Program-made: the position numbers and the translations under genes
Notes under the pieces: model-generated
What the model saw: the letters and a program-made list of their open reading frames with translations, nothing else
Told to the model about the DNA's origin: nothing
The model's database searches: none
Part shown: one piece after another, positions 16,536-25,307 of the stretch
How the letters are laid out: every line of letters begins with the position of its first letter
Numbering within the stretch: position 1 is the stretch's first letter
NCBI GenBank assembly: GCA_022572355.1
Contig: JACZWC010000030.1
Span: 1 to 52,736, forward strand
Reading direction: 5' to 3'
Source of the DNA: Bacteroidota bacterium
GTDB taxonomy: Bacteria > Bacteroidota > Bacteroidia > NORP154
Length of the DNA stretch: 52,736 nucleotides

Positions 16536-18708
16536 TGGTTTCCCGTTCTTCAAAAATTATTTGATTCGAATCTTCTTTGATCCTGATGAATTGGTTGGCT
16601 TTTATTCCTTTAAATGATTGTCGTACCCCCGAAGCAGGCCAATCTATCAATAGCTCATTGATTTCCGCCGCTTGTCCCAGTCCAATTTCCAGTTGCAGGC
16701 TCGTACTGCCAAATGAACCGCCAGTCGATACAGTCCTGTATATTTCTCGAATTTCATCATTAGAATTCAAAACCACTTTGACTTTTGTGCCAACTGCCAT
16801 TTTGTTTGATTTGGTGCCAACTAGTTTTATGGTTATCCAATTATTTCCGTGTCCAGGATTTTGGAATAATGCATTTTGAAAAAAATCTCCTGTATATGCA
16901 CCTCCCATAACTGCGTAAACATCCTGGTCTCCATCATTGTCAATATCACAGAACGCAATACCGTGCCCCTTCTGCAAATGGCCAAATCCACCTGATTCGG
17001 TCACCTCCAGAAACGCAATTCCACCGTCATTCCTAAACATTCTGTTAGGAAAAACATATCTCAAATCCGGCGCTCCTGTTCCTACGAAAAAATCTAAAAA
17101 ACCATCGTTATCCAGGTCACCGAAATTGCAGCCCATGGTAAAGAGTACTTTATTCAATCCTACCTTCTCTGAAACATTTGTAAACGTTCCATCCCCATTA
17201 TTTTTATATAGGCAAGAATAGGACGATGGCTTAATGGTAAGATCTAAATATTCTCTAATTATCTCATCAGGGGCGCCATTATAATCATATGTTGAAACAA
17301 ACAAGTCTTCCCATCCATCATTGTTGTAATCCCAAAACCATACGGGAAAACTGAAGATAGGATCTCCCACGCCTGCACTTTCAGTCACATCGGTAAATGT
17401 ACAGATGCCGTTCTCATCCGGTCCATCATTTCTGTACAGCACATTCAATTCGCCAAAACGAGAGATATATAGATCCGGTAAATTATCATTGTTATAATCA
17501 CCGGCGGTTACTCCTTTTACGTATCCCAATGCATCTATGCCGGCCTTTTCCGTAATATCAACAAATGTTCCATCCTTTTGATTCAGGTACAATTGATTTG
17601 GGTAGGTTGTTGAATCGCCGGCCCAGGTTTCGTTTCCTATGAAGAGATCCAGCCAGCCATCGTTGTTAAAATCGCTCCATACAGCCGTTTGAGTAGGGCA
17701 AAATGATAGAAGCCCCGCTTCAATGGTCACATCTGTAAATGTGTTGTCACCATTGTTTCTTAGTAATGAGTTCGGATGTTCACCCGTACCTTTGCGAAAC
17801 CAGCCGCCCCGCAGAACAAGCAGGTCTGCATATCCATCGTTATCATAATCTGCATGAATAATGTTAAGTCCGCCCAATTGGCCCTGAAGCCCTGCTGCCA
17901 CTGTAATATTGTCAAAGGATCCCTTGCCATCATTTCTAAAAAACTGAAGATTGTCCTTTAGATCCATGCTCGAAACGATCACGTCTAAAAAACCATCATT
18001 ATCAAAATCTTCAACACAGCAACCGCCTGCAAGGCCTGTTGATCCTATTGGTAAATCGATGCCAATATTATTGAACTTTTTAATATCATAATCTGATTTG
18101 ATTGCGAGTGTATTGATTAGATATGGCTGTGGCACCGAATCAGGATAATGGCCAAGGGCCATATAAGCGATGTTCAAAAGCCATTTTGATAAAAGATGAT
18201 CGGGATATTGATCGAGTATCTTGATGTACTCATTTATGGCGCTTTCGGTAGCTTCAGTAATTGTATAAATCCCTCCTCCACTAAGTGGGATAATACATGA
18301 CTCTCCATTGTGGTGATGGATGCAGTTTTCCTGTTCACCCTGGCGCAGAAAAGAAACTGATAGTAGCTGCTGGATTTTTTGATTCAATTTCTCATCTTCA
18401 TCTACCTGAAAATTTTTGAGCTCTTTTAACAGTTTGGCAATTAAGTCAATTGCCTCTTTACTCTTCCCTGCGTTCAGCAACTCTTGCGCAGCTTCCAGGT
18501 ACGCGTCGTGATGCTTGTTTTCATTGAGTAATTCCAAATAGTATTCAGCTCTTGCAGCATTTAGATAATTATTATGAATAAAGGAAGAATCTTCAGAGAT
18601 CGCCTCAAGCATATCCACAACCGAAGGTGTTTTCTCCTGTACGGTTTCCTGTTTGCATGACCAACAGGCAACGAGACAAAAAATAAGGACCCAATGCCCA
18701 TTCCACAT
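16513..18708 (-). CDS. VCBS/FG-GAP repeat lipoprotein with ASPIC/UnbV C-terminal domain
   Basis: A 731-residue surface lipoprotein. I choose Met at 18708 because the next ~17 residues form a signal peptide with the lipobox LVAC; an in-frame ATG at 18771 adds 21 residues. After a helical, TPR-like region (about 30-180) come many VCBS/FG-GAP repeats with Ca-binding loops (DFDNDGFLDV, DYDNDGYADL, DFNNDGWLDLFIG), folding as a beta-propeller. The last ~90 residues are an ASPIC/UnbV domain ending near LLIDWPASGVRQ. This is the CRTAC1-like architecture, abundant in Bacteroidota and Planctomycetes, mostly without known function. It is divergent from a gene whose C-terminal half has the same architecture. 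Confidence 0.85.
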   Translation of the reverse strand: MWNGHWVLIFCLVACWSCKQETVQEKTPSVVDMLEAISEDSSFIHNNYLNAARAEYYLELLNENKHHDAYLEAAQELLNAGKSKEAIDLIAKLLKELKNFQVDEDEKLNQKIQQLLSVSFLRQGEQENCIHHHNGESCIIPLSGGGIYTITEATESAINEYIKILDQYPDHLLSKWLLNIAYMALGHYPDSVPQPYLINTLAIKSDYDIKKFNNIGIDLPIGSTGLAGGCCVEDFDNDGFLDVIVSSMDLKDNLQFFRNDGKGSFDNITVAAGLQGQLGGLNIIHADYDNDGYADLLVLRGGWFRKGTGEHPNSLLRNNGDNTFTDVTIEAGLLSFCPTQTAVWSDFNNDGWLDLFIGNETWAGDSTTYPNQLYLNQKDGTFVDITEKAGIDALGYVKGVTAGDYNNDNLPDLYISRFGELNVLYRNDGPDENGICTFTDVTESAGVGDPIFSFPVWFWDYNNDGWEDLFVSTYDYNGAPDEIIREYLDLTIKPSSYSCLYKNNGDGTFTNVSEKVGLNKVLFTMGCNFGDLDNDGFLDFFVGTGAPDLRYVFPNRMFRNDGGIAFLEVTESGGFGHLQKGHGIAFCDIDNDGDQDVYAVMGGAYTGDFFQNALFQNPGHGNNWITIKLVGTKSNKMAVGTKVKVVLNSNDEIREIYRTVSTGGSFGSTSLQLEIGLGQAAEINELLIDWPASGVRQSFKGIKANQFIRIKEDSNQIIFEERETIIFQKTL

Positions 18709-18810
18709 ACGGCAAATATTAAAGCGTAGCACAACTCGGCTTTCAGATAAAAAACACATGGCCATAATCAAAAATATAAATTTATATTTTCTAATATTGG
18801 ATGTGATTCC
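18709..18810. promoter_or_regulatory. Divergent promoter region between two VCBS genes
   Basis: These 102 bases are very AT-rich, with the palindrome TATAAATTTATA around 18775-18790. On the minus strand the palindrome runs into TATTTTTG, a fit to the TAnnTTTG element, placed well upstream of the lipoprotein start. No clear -33 TTG was found on either side. A shared region of this size suggests that the lipoprotein and the permease-VCBS fusion are regulated together. Confidence 0.4.
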
Positions 18811-21800
18811 ATGAAGAAAATCAAAAACATAGTGTTGACAAGTAAAGAAGGCATAATTCTCGTCATTATTCTCATTGGCGTATCTGCTTATTTCTGGTCA
18901 GAATTGAGGTACCCTCGTCTCAACGAAAAAGGAGCGGGGGCAGGACAGGAATTATTGTTAGACAAGCTTACAGAAAGGCCTGTTTTAGCACTAAACATAG
19001 ATGACGCATTGTGGATAAAAATAGCTTATTCAACCGTCAACTGGCTCGAAACCAACACCATTGGAATGTTGTTCGGGATATTTCTTGCAGCCATCCTGCT
19101 ATCTATATTGGGATTCGTTAAAATTCCTCGCTTCAAAAATGCCTTTTTAAACACATTATTCGGTTCTATTGCGGGCTCACCTATGGGCCTGTGCGTTAAC
19201 TGCGCCGCACCTGTAGCCAAGGGCTTGTTCAAAGGAGGGGTTAGCGGCAACTTTGCGTTGTCGGTAATGTTCAGTTCGCCAAAGTTCAATATCGTAGTTT
19301 TTGCCATGATGTTGGCGTTATTTCCGCTTTACCTCGTTGCCATAAAGTATGCTTTTACATTGATCTTTATTTTTTTGGTTTTACCACTTCTCACCCATCT
19401 TTATCTGGATGACACCGACAGTAAAATGGAATCCACCGTGCTAAGCATTGAATCCCATGATGTTAATATCGACTGGAATAATGCAGTGAAAATGGCATTG
19501 ATTACCCTGGCCAAGAATCTGTGGTATATCATAGTGCGAGTTGTTCCTTTTATGTTCCTGGCTGCAATACTCGGGGCCACCGTATCTCATTTGTTCTCCT
19601 TCGATTTGTTTATCGGTGAAGGTATTTCCCTGTGGAAGGCAATTTTGATCAGTGCCATAGCGCTTTTCCTTCCAATGCCAATAGGGGTTGATATACTTTT
19701 AGCTGAAATGTTGTCTGGCGTCGGCAGCCCTGCCGGATATGTTTCCATCTGCCTCTTTTCCTTGGGCATTTATAGCATCTATTCGTTTTTCATCGTCTGG
19801 AAATATTTCTCGAAACTTCTCGCGATGATGATTGCGGGCGTCTTATTGGTACTCAGCATTGGTAATGGGTATCTGGCACAGTATTATTTTCTAAAGAAAA
19901 ACAACGCATCGATCGAATATTATGATGAGGCCCTGGTTTATATAAACGAAAATCTACCTGCTATCCCATCGAATATCAATGCCAGTATGAATAATGACTC
20001 GAGTGAAACTTTATCATCCTTATCAACATCTTTATTTTACGTATCAGAAAACCTTAGCATCCTTCAACAAGTTTTTTCAATCAGAAAACCAAACGACAAA
20101 AAACTGTTCACAAAATTCAGCGCAGAAGAATTTGGAATAGAAGAAGAATTTATACGGCATGATGAACTTTGGGAACCATTCTTCTATGGCCGTGGAATTA
20201 CTTCTGGTGATTTTGATAACGATGGCCGGACTGACCTTGTAGTTGGACTGAGAAAAGGGCTTGCGTTTTATAAGAACACGAACAACCATTTTGTCAGAAT
20301 TCATTATGATCTTGGTAAAATAGACACGTTAAGTGTATTGGTAACCGCTTTTGCCGACATCGACAACGATGGTTGGAACGATCTGTTTATCAGCACTTAT
20401 GATGGTGGAAATTACTTCCTGATGAACAAAGATGGGCGTTTCAGTAGAGACCATATAGTAAAAGCTCCCGGACCGGAAAAAGCAGTTACCATGGCTGTTT
20501 CCTTTGCTGACGTCAATTTGGACGGAACACTCGATTTCTATTTGGGCAATTGGGGATTTGGTTCATTTACAAGATACCAGATCCCTCCAAATTACACCCA
20601 TAATATATTGGTTTATAACAACCAAATGAGATTTGAACCAACCCAAATAGAAAAAAATGCCGGCGAAACATTATCCGTCCTGTTTTCTGACTTTAATAAT
20701 GATAACACTATAGATCTTCTAATTGGCAATGATTTTAAACCCGCCGATAAATATTTTCTGGGGACTCAAAATGATTTCGCCCTCACAAAAGCTAGTGACA
20801 GCCTGTTCCGGGTCAGCCCTTATTATACCATGAGCGTTACCACTGCAGATGTAAATAATGATTTGTTACTAGACACCTATGTTGCCGGACTTAATTTTGA
20901 CGGCCCCAAAATGAACGGTGCAGAGAAGAGCTATCTCAACGGAGAAGAATTCAATAACGAACAGTTTGAAAAGTTTTGTGAAAATTATACTGGAACAGAA
21001 AATTATGATTTGTGTTTAGGCCTTTTGAACGCAAGAAATATTCTACCAAGGCGTGACCCGCGGCTCGTAAATATTGAAAATTGCGAATTGTTGAGGAATG
21101 ATGTTCTCGCCTTTAAAGAAGCATTGGCGCTAAGCATGGTGTTTGAGGCGATCAAAACCAACGATCCCACACTCTGTGAGAAGATAGGCCCCGATCAAAA
21201 TGTTCAACGACGATTGTGCGAAAATTATTTTAGGTACTTAAATAAGGAGAAACAGGAAAAAGTGAGGTGGAAAGATTATACCAACGATGGAGAAGACATA
21301 CCACAAGTAAAAGGGCAAAACGCGTTGCATCTAGGCACAAACGATCATTCTTTAACCGATGTTACAATGGGAAATATATTAAGCAATACAGGCTGGACCT
21401 GGAATGCAAAATTTGCCGATTTAGATAACGACCAATGGCAGGATCTTTTCGCGGTTAACGGATGCTGGTGGGATAAAAAAATATACAACATGAATTATTT
21501 TTTCAAGAATCAAGAAGGCAAGGGGTTTGCGCGCGCTCAAATTGAAGCAGGCCTAGATGATGTTGGGATCACCCATTCATTTTTGTATATAGATATTGAT
21601 CAGGATGGCGACCTGGACATCATTACGAGATCCGCTGTTGGACAGATATACGTTTATCAAAACAATACATCAATCAATAAATCTATAAGTATTCAACTGG
21701 TTGATATGATTGGTAACAGAAATGCAGTTGGAGCCAAGATATATATTGTTTATGGGGATAAAAGCGAACTTGCCCAGATGAGAGAATTAAACTTAGGTGG

Positions 21801-21984
21801 TGGATTCATGAGTTATCAAATTCCAATAGCGCACTTCGGCCTGGGCGAGCATGATCAGATAAATTCGATAATGGTGAAATGGGCCGATGGGGAGACCACA
21901 ACCATCAACCAGCAATTTTATGCTGGAGCGAAATACATCATTGAAAGAAGGGCTAAAGACCTGATGCGTCAAAATTCTCCTTAA
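18811..21984 (+). CDS. Permease (DUF318/ArsP-like) fused to a VCBS/ASPIC-UnbV ectodomain
   Basis: A 1057-residue two-part protein. Residues 1-~365 are a polytopic membrane domain with eight or more helices. Its core GSPMGLCVNCAAPVAKGL (122-139) followed by SVMFSSPKFNIVVF recalls the YraQ/ArsP (DUF318) permease signature, with a Cys128-x2-Cys131 pair where that family has functional Cys. From ~440 on come VCBS/FG-GAP repeats (DFDNDGRTDLVVG, DIDNDGWNDLFIS), a Cys-rich insert at ~710-820 with no recognised fold, and a C-terminal ASPIC/UnbV domain (RNAVGAKIYIVYG). I know no described protein with this pairing. Its tail duplicates the architecture of the divergent lipoprotein, so the two may act as a pair at the envelope. 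Confidence 0.8.
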   Translation: MKKIKNIVLTSKEGIILVIILIGVSAYFWSELRYPRLNEKGAGAGQELLLDKLTERPVLALNIDDALWIKIAYSTVNWLETNTIGMLFGIFLAAILLSILGFVKIPRFKNAFLNTLFGSIAGSPMGLCVNCAAPVAKGLFKGGVSGNFALSVMFSSPKFNIVVFAMMLALFPLYLVAIKYAFTLIFIFLVLPLLTHLYLDDTDSKMESTVLSIESHDVNIDWNNAVKMALITLAKNLWYIIVRVVPFMFLAAILGATVSHLFSFDLFIGEGISLWKAILISAIALFLPMPIGVDILLAEMLSGVGSPAGYVSICLFSLGIYSIYSFFIVWKYFSKLLAMMIAGVLLVLSIGNGYLAQYYFLKKNNASIEYYDEALVYINENLPAIPSNINASMNNDSSETLSSLSTSLFYVSENLSILQQVFSIRKPNDKKLFTKFSAEEFGIEEEFIRHDELWEPFFYGRGITSGDFDNDGRTDLVVGLRKGLAFYKNTNNHFVRIHYDLGKIDTLSVLVTAFADIDNDGWNDLFISTYDGGNYFLMNKDGRFSRDHIVKAPGPEKAVTMAVSFADVNLDGTLDFYLGNWGFGSFTRYQIPPNYTHNILVYNNQMRFEPTQIEKNAGETLSVLFSDFNNDNTIDLLIGNDFKPADKYFLGTQNDFALTKASDSLFRVSPYYTMSVTTADVNNDLLLDTYVAGLNFDGPKMNGAEKSYLNGEEFNNEQFEKFCENYTGTENYDLCLGLLNARNILPRRDPRLVNIENCELLRNDVLAFKEALALSMVFEAIKTNDPTLCEKIGPDQNVQRRLCENYFRYLNKEKQEKVRWKDYTNDGEDIPQVKGQNALHLGTNDHSLTDVTMGNILSNTGWTWNAKFADLDNDQWQDLFAVNGCWWDKKIYNMNYFFKNQEGKGFARAQIEAGLDDVGITHSFLYIDIDQDGDLDIITRSAVGQIYVYQNNTSINKSISIQLVDMIGNRNAVGAKIYIVYGDKSELAQMRELNLGGGFMSYQIPIAHFGLGEHDQINSIMVKWADGETTTINQQFYAGAKYIIERRAKDLMRQNSP

Positions 21985-22034
21985 AGTTCTTAATTTAGAA
22001 GAGGTCATTAATTCGTTTAACACGTTTTCATTTC

Positions 22035-22643
22035 ATGCTAATTGCAGGAGCGGGAGGACTGGGTTTAGAAATGCTTGGACTGATAGTAAATCAGGATAGG
22101 GAAGAAACTGTTTCTTTTTTCGATCAGGGAGAAGATATTCCAAGCCTTCTCTACGATAAATATCCTGTGCTATCTGAATTAGAGGAGGTTAAAACTTTCT
22201 TTCAGGAAAATTCAGCGTCATTTATCGTTGCCGTAGGACAGCCGCGAATGAGAAAGAAGCTAACTGACCAACTTGAAAATTCAGGGGGTAAGTTGGTCAA
22301 TTTCATCGCGAACACAGCTTCAGTATTTTCTATTCAAATAGAATACGAAGGCTTGATTGCCCAACCAGGGTCGGGTATCTCTCACAGCACCATCTTAGGT
22401 AAGTCATGCAGCCTGCACATTAATTCTATAATCGGCCACGATGTAACAATTGGCGAATTCGTTACAATCGGCCCCAATGTCAGTATTATTGGTCCTGCGC
22501 AAATTGGCAGTTATTGTACGATTGGTGCACAGGTTATTGTATTGCCTGGTTCCAGGATAGGTGACAATGTTATAATTGGAGCCGGCTCACTAGTTGAAGG
22601 CATAATAAAAGATCATGAAACCTTTGTTAACAGGAGAAGCTGA
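22035..22643 (+). CDS. NeuD/PglD-type sugar N- or O-acyltransferase
   Basis: A 202-residue protein. The N-terminal Rossmann-like part begins LIAGAGGLGLEML, as in NeuD/PglD enzymes. From ~105 on there is a left-handed beta-helix of hexapeptide repeats (GHDVTIGEFVTIGPNVSIIG), with the conserved His135-Asp136 in the position of the catalytic base. The family acylates amino groups of UDP-4-amino sugars, or sialic acid. It is the first gene of the long plus-strand array and stands two bases from a FabZ-like dehydratase gene and its ketosynthase/ACP neighbours, so the acyl donor may be ACP-bound rather than acetyl-CoA (inference). Confidence 0.85.
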   Translation: MLIAGAGGLGLEMLGLIVNQDREETVSFFDQGEDIPSLLYDKYPVLSELEEVKTFFQENSASFIVAVGQPRMRKKLTDQLENSGGKLVNFIANTASVFSIQIEYEGLIAQPGSGISHSTILGKSCSLHINSIIGHDVTIGEFVTIGPNVSIIGPAQIGSYCTIGAQVIVLPGSRIGDNVIIGAGSLVEGIIKDHETFVNRRS

Positions 22644-22645
22644 AA

Positions 22646-23095
22646 ATGATGGATCCGATTCTCGAAAACAATATCCTTAACAATCTTCCTTACGACGATC
22701 CTTTTCTCTTTGTTGACGGATTGACTTTTGTGGATAATGATGAGATTTCAGGGTTCTATACATTTAACAAGGAACAGGATTTCTACAGGGGACACTTTAA
22801 GAATAAGCCGGTTACTCCTGGAGTAATCTTACTGGAAGTGATGGGACAGATTGGTATGGTGAGTCATGCCATATTTCTTTTGAAACTCTATGAATTGAAA
22901 AAAGTGATTATGCCTATAATCTCGAATATTGAAGTCGACTTTTTCTTGCCTGTAAAACCGGAGGAAAAGTTAACCGTTACCGGAAAGAAGATTTACCTGA
23001 GAAATAATTTACTTCGCTCAACTGTCCAGATGATTAATCCAAATGGTGATATTATCGCTGATAGTAACATGCTCGTTAAGATAATATTGAAATAA
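22646..23095 (+). CDS. FabZ-like 3-hydroxyacyl-ACP dehydratase (hotdog fold)
   Basis: A 149-residue protein of FabZ length. The active-site segment reads YRGHFKNKPVTPGVILLEVM, with the catalytic His50 and Glu64 in the spacing of FabZ (GHFxxxPxxPGVxxxE), and Gln68 of the following helix kept. It would dehydrate a 3-hydroxyacyl-ACP. It is not housekeeping by context: the ketosynthase start follows its stop directly (TAAATG), and ACP and phosphopantetheinyl transferase genes come next. No ketoreductase is in this cassette; that step would come from central metabolism or from an SDR such as the one at 12819. Confidence 0.87.
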   Translation: MMDPILENNILNNLPYDDPFLFVDGLTFVDNDEISGFYTFNKEQDFYRGHFKNKPVTPGVILLEVMGQIGMVSHAIFLLKLYELKKVIMPIISNIEVDFFLPVKPEEKLTVTGKKIYLRNNLLRSTVQMINPNGDIIADSNMLVKIILK

Positions 23096-24379
23096 ATGAA
23101 TTCAAGGGTCGTGATTACAGGCATGGGGGTTGTTGCACCGAAAGCTACAGGAAAAGAAAAATTCCTCAAAGTCCTTAAAGAAGGCATATCAGGTATTGAA
23201 TTCATACCTGAATTGAAAGAGCTCAATTTTGGATGTCATGTCGGTGGAATACCGGATATAACTGATTCTAAATACAATGAGTTACTGGCTTATTATGGAC
23301 TCACCGGTGAGAGCCAAAGCATTCAGTTCGGGTGCATGGCCGGCCTGGAAGCATGGGAAGATGCTGCACTGAAGATACCTGACTACGACTCCACTGAAGT
23401 GGATTACGAAACCGGTGTTATTGCGGGAACCGGCATTGGAAGCATGGACCTAACCGGTAAGGTGTTGATTCCGAATATAGATAGTGGATCGGTGAATAAG
23501 CTGAGAAGTACTATTGTCGAGCAACTGATGATAAGTGGTACGAGCTCTCAATTATCGGGTATGTTGGCCCTTGGTAACCTGTGTATGAGCAATTCCAACG
23601 CATGCTCGACCGGAACCGATGCAATTATTATGGGCTATGAGAGAATTAAATCAGGAGGCGCGTATAAAATGTTGGTTGGTGGAACGGATGGCTACTCACC
23701 TTATTACTGGAGTTTTTTTGACAATATGAGACTCCTCACACGTGATTTTAACGATCAGCCACAGTCTGCAAGCCGGCCCATGAGCGCTAGTTCTTCAGGT
23801 TTTGTGCCCAGTGCAGGCGCCGGCATGCTCTTGCTCGAAAATCTGGAGTCAGCAAATGAAAGAGGTGCTAAAATTTATGCAGAAATAATCGGGGCTAGTT
23901 ACAACAGTGGTGGCCAGAGAAATGGAGGATCTATGACTGCTCCAAGCTCGGAAGGAGTAGAACAATGTATCGCGGCAGCTATTTCTAACTCTGGAATTAA
24001 ACCACAAGAAATCGACATAATTGCCGGCCATCTCACTTCTACCAAAGCAGATGCAATGGAAGTGAAGAACTGGATATCGGTATTGAGGCTAAATCGTTCC
24101 AGCTTCCCATTCATTAACTCTTTAAAATCTATTCTAGGTCATTCTCTAGGTGCTTCCGGAGCTATAGAGACCATTGCAGCTGTTTTGGAAATAACAGAGA
24201 ATTTCGTGCATCCTTCGATCAATTGCGCCGATCTGAATCCGGATATAAGCACTCTGCTAGATGAGCGTACAATTCCACACACGTTAATAGAGAACGTGGA
24301 AATAAATTGTATTGCCAAGGCGAGTTTTGGTTTTGGAGATGTAAATTCATGCCTTATTATAAAAGCAATTGAATCATAA
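23096..24379 (+). CDS. FabF-type beta-ketoacyl-ACP synthase
   Basis: A 427-residue thiolase-fold condensing enzyme with the complete triad: Cys170 in SNACSTGTDA, His312 in GHLTSTKADAMEV (family usually HGTST, so the Gly after His is replaced by Leu) and His349 in SLKSILGHSLGASGA. The C-terminal SFGFGDVNS replaces the usual FGFGGTN. It should elongate an ACP-bound chain with malonyl-ACP. The altered motif edges and the cluster context mark it as a specialised paralogue rather than the cell's FabF. It is translated together with the dehydratase (no gap) and followed by the ACP gene after nine bases. Confidence 0.88.
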   Translation: MNSRVVITGMGVVAPKATGKEKFLKVLKEGISGIEFIPELKELNFGCHVGGIPDITDSKYNELLAYYGLTGESQSIQFGCMAGLEAWEDAALKIPDYDSTEVDYETGVIAGTGIGSMDLTGKVLIPNIDSGSVNKLRSTIVEQLMISGTSSQLSGMLALGNLCMSNSNACSTGTDAIIMGYERIKSGGAYKMLVGGTDGYSPYYWSFFDNMRLLTRDFNDQPQSASRPMSASSSGFVPSAGAGMLLLENLESANERGAKIYAEIIGASYNSGGQRNGGSMTAPSSEGVEQCIAAAISNSGIKPQEIDIIAGHLTSTKADAMEVKNWISVLRLNRSSFPFINSLKSILGHSLGASGAIETIAAVLEITENFVHPSINCADLNPDISTLLDERTIPHTLIENVEINCIAKASFGFGDVNSCLIIKAIES

Positions 24380-24388
24380 AGAGTAAAT

Positions 24389-24625
24389 ATGAGCAAATCC
24401 CAAACACGTGTTCTCAGTATTTTACAGAAATACACATACAATAAAACGTTGCTGGAAGATGCAAATGAAGAATCACATATTATTAAAGATCTGAAGATCA
24501 ATTCGGCCAGGATTGTCGACATTGTGTTGGATATTGAAGAGGAATTTAGTGTTGAAATAACAAACAAGATGCTGGAGAGTATCAATACCATCGGAGATCT
24601 CGTTAATATTATTGAGAACAAATAA
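24389..24625 (+). CDS. Dedicated acyl carrier protein
   Basis: A 78-residue acidic helical protein with ACP layout. The phosphopantetheine site is Ser39 in DLKINSARIVDIVL, where canonical ACPs have DSL. The attachment Ser is kept, but Asp before it is Asn and Leu after it is Ala. Helix II continues as DIEEEFSVEI, typical of ACPs. The unusual site and the private phosphopantetheinyl transferase encoded next door suggest a carrier kept apart from fatty-acid synthesis. It would hold the chain built by the ketosynthase and dehydratase for delivery to an acyltransferase, for example the NeuD-like one. Confidence 0.87.
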   Translation: MSKSQTRVLSILQKYTYNKTLLEDANEESHIIKDLKINSARIVDIVLDIEEEFSVEITNKMLESINTIGDLVNIIENK

Positions 24626-24632
24626 GATAATC

Positions 24633-25289
24633 GTGAATAAACTTGGCAACGATATTATCTCTCTCTCTTCAGATGCAAACAGAAAGAGCTTTAGTAATCC
24701 TAGGTACTTGCAACATGTGTTTACTGCTGAGGAGATTCGAAGGATATACCAGCAACCGGATATTCCAATTGCCGAATACTTCTGGTCCTGTAAAGAAAGC
24801 GCCTATAAAGTACTGGTGAAAAATGGATTGAGGAATTCGTTTTCTCCAGGATTGTATGAGGTATCTTGCGGCAAAATGGAAGTCAATGTGCTCTCCGGTA
24901 CAGAGATGATTAAAAGCCAGGTACTATATGGCTACCAAACCGTGTTTTCGGTATCTATCATTCAAAGTGATTATGTACATACCATTTCAAGCACTTCCAA
25001 TTTTCATATCAATCAAAGAGGAAAAATCAAGTTATTTTCAGGAGACAACATCTGCTTTGGTGTCAAGAAAACACAAGTACAACATCCGTATCAAGAGTCC
25101 CGATCTGCGCGGGACTTTGCCATAACTCAGATAAGTGATGCTATTAACTGCGGTAGGAATCTTCTCGTTTATAACATTAACACTTCCACCGGAATTCCAT
25201 CTTTATCTTCACCAATTGACAATAGAGGATTTGATATTAGCATCAGCCACGATTGCGGTTGGCTCTCTTTTGCTTGCGCAGTTCACTAA
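24633..25289 (+). CDS. 4'-phosphopantetheinyl transferase superfamily protein
   Basis: A 218-residue protein. Near the start is a GND (5-7) with the metal-binding Asp7; then VFTAEEIRRIY and WSCKESAYK (51-59, Glu55), the second metal/substrate motif. Near the end comes DISISHDCGWLSFACA, with the SxSH motif in the order found in AcpS-type enzymes. A ~120-residue segment lies between the last two motifs, longer than in minimal AcpS. I take the GTG at 24633, seven bases after the ACP stop; an in-frame TTG at 24612 lies inside the ACP gene. It presumably activates the neighbouring ACP with its atypical NSA site. Confidence 0.8.
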   Translation: MNKLGNDIISLSSDANRKSFSNPRYLQHVFTAEEIRRIYQQPDIPIAEYFWSCKESAYKVLVKNGLRNSFSPGLYEVSCGKMEVNVLSGTEMIKSQVLYGYQTVFSVSIIQSDYVHTISSTSNFHINQRGKIKLFSGDNICFGVKKTQVQHPYQESRSARDFAITQISDAINCGRNLLVYNINTSTGIPSLSSPIDNRGFDISISHDCGWLSFACAVH

Positions 25290-25307
25290 TTATTCTGAAT
25301 TCTATCC

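Noticed and set aside
22035..25289. Flexirubin or aryl-polyene pigment cluster
   Set aside because: Only one ketosynthase is present; there is no second chain-length KS, no ammonia lyase, no ketoreductase in the cassette and no acyltransferase of the expected type. A NeuD-like enzyme leads it instead.
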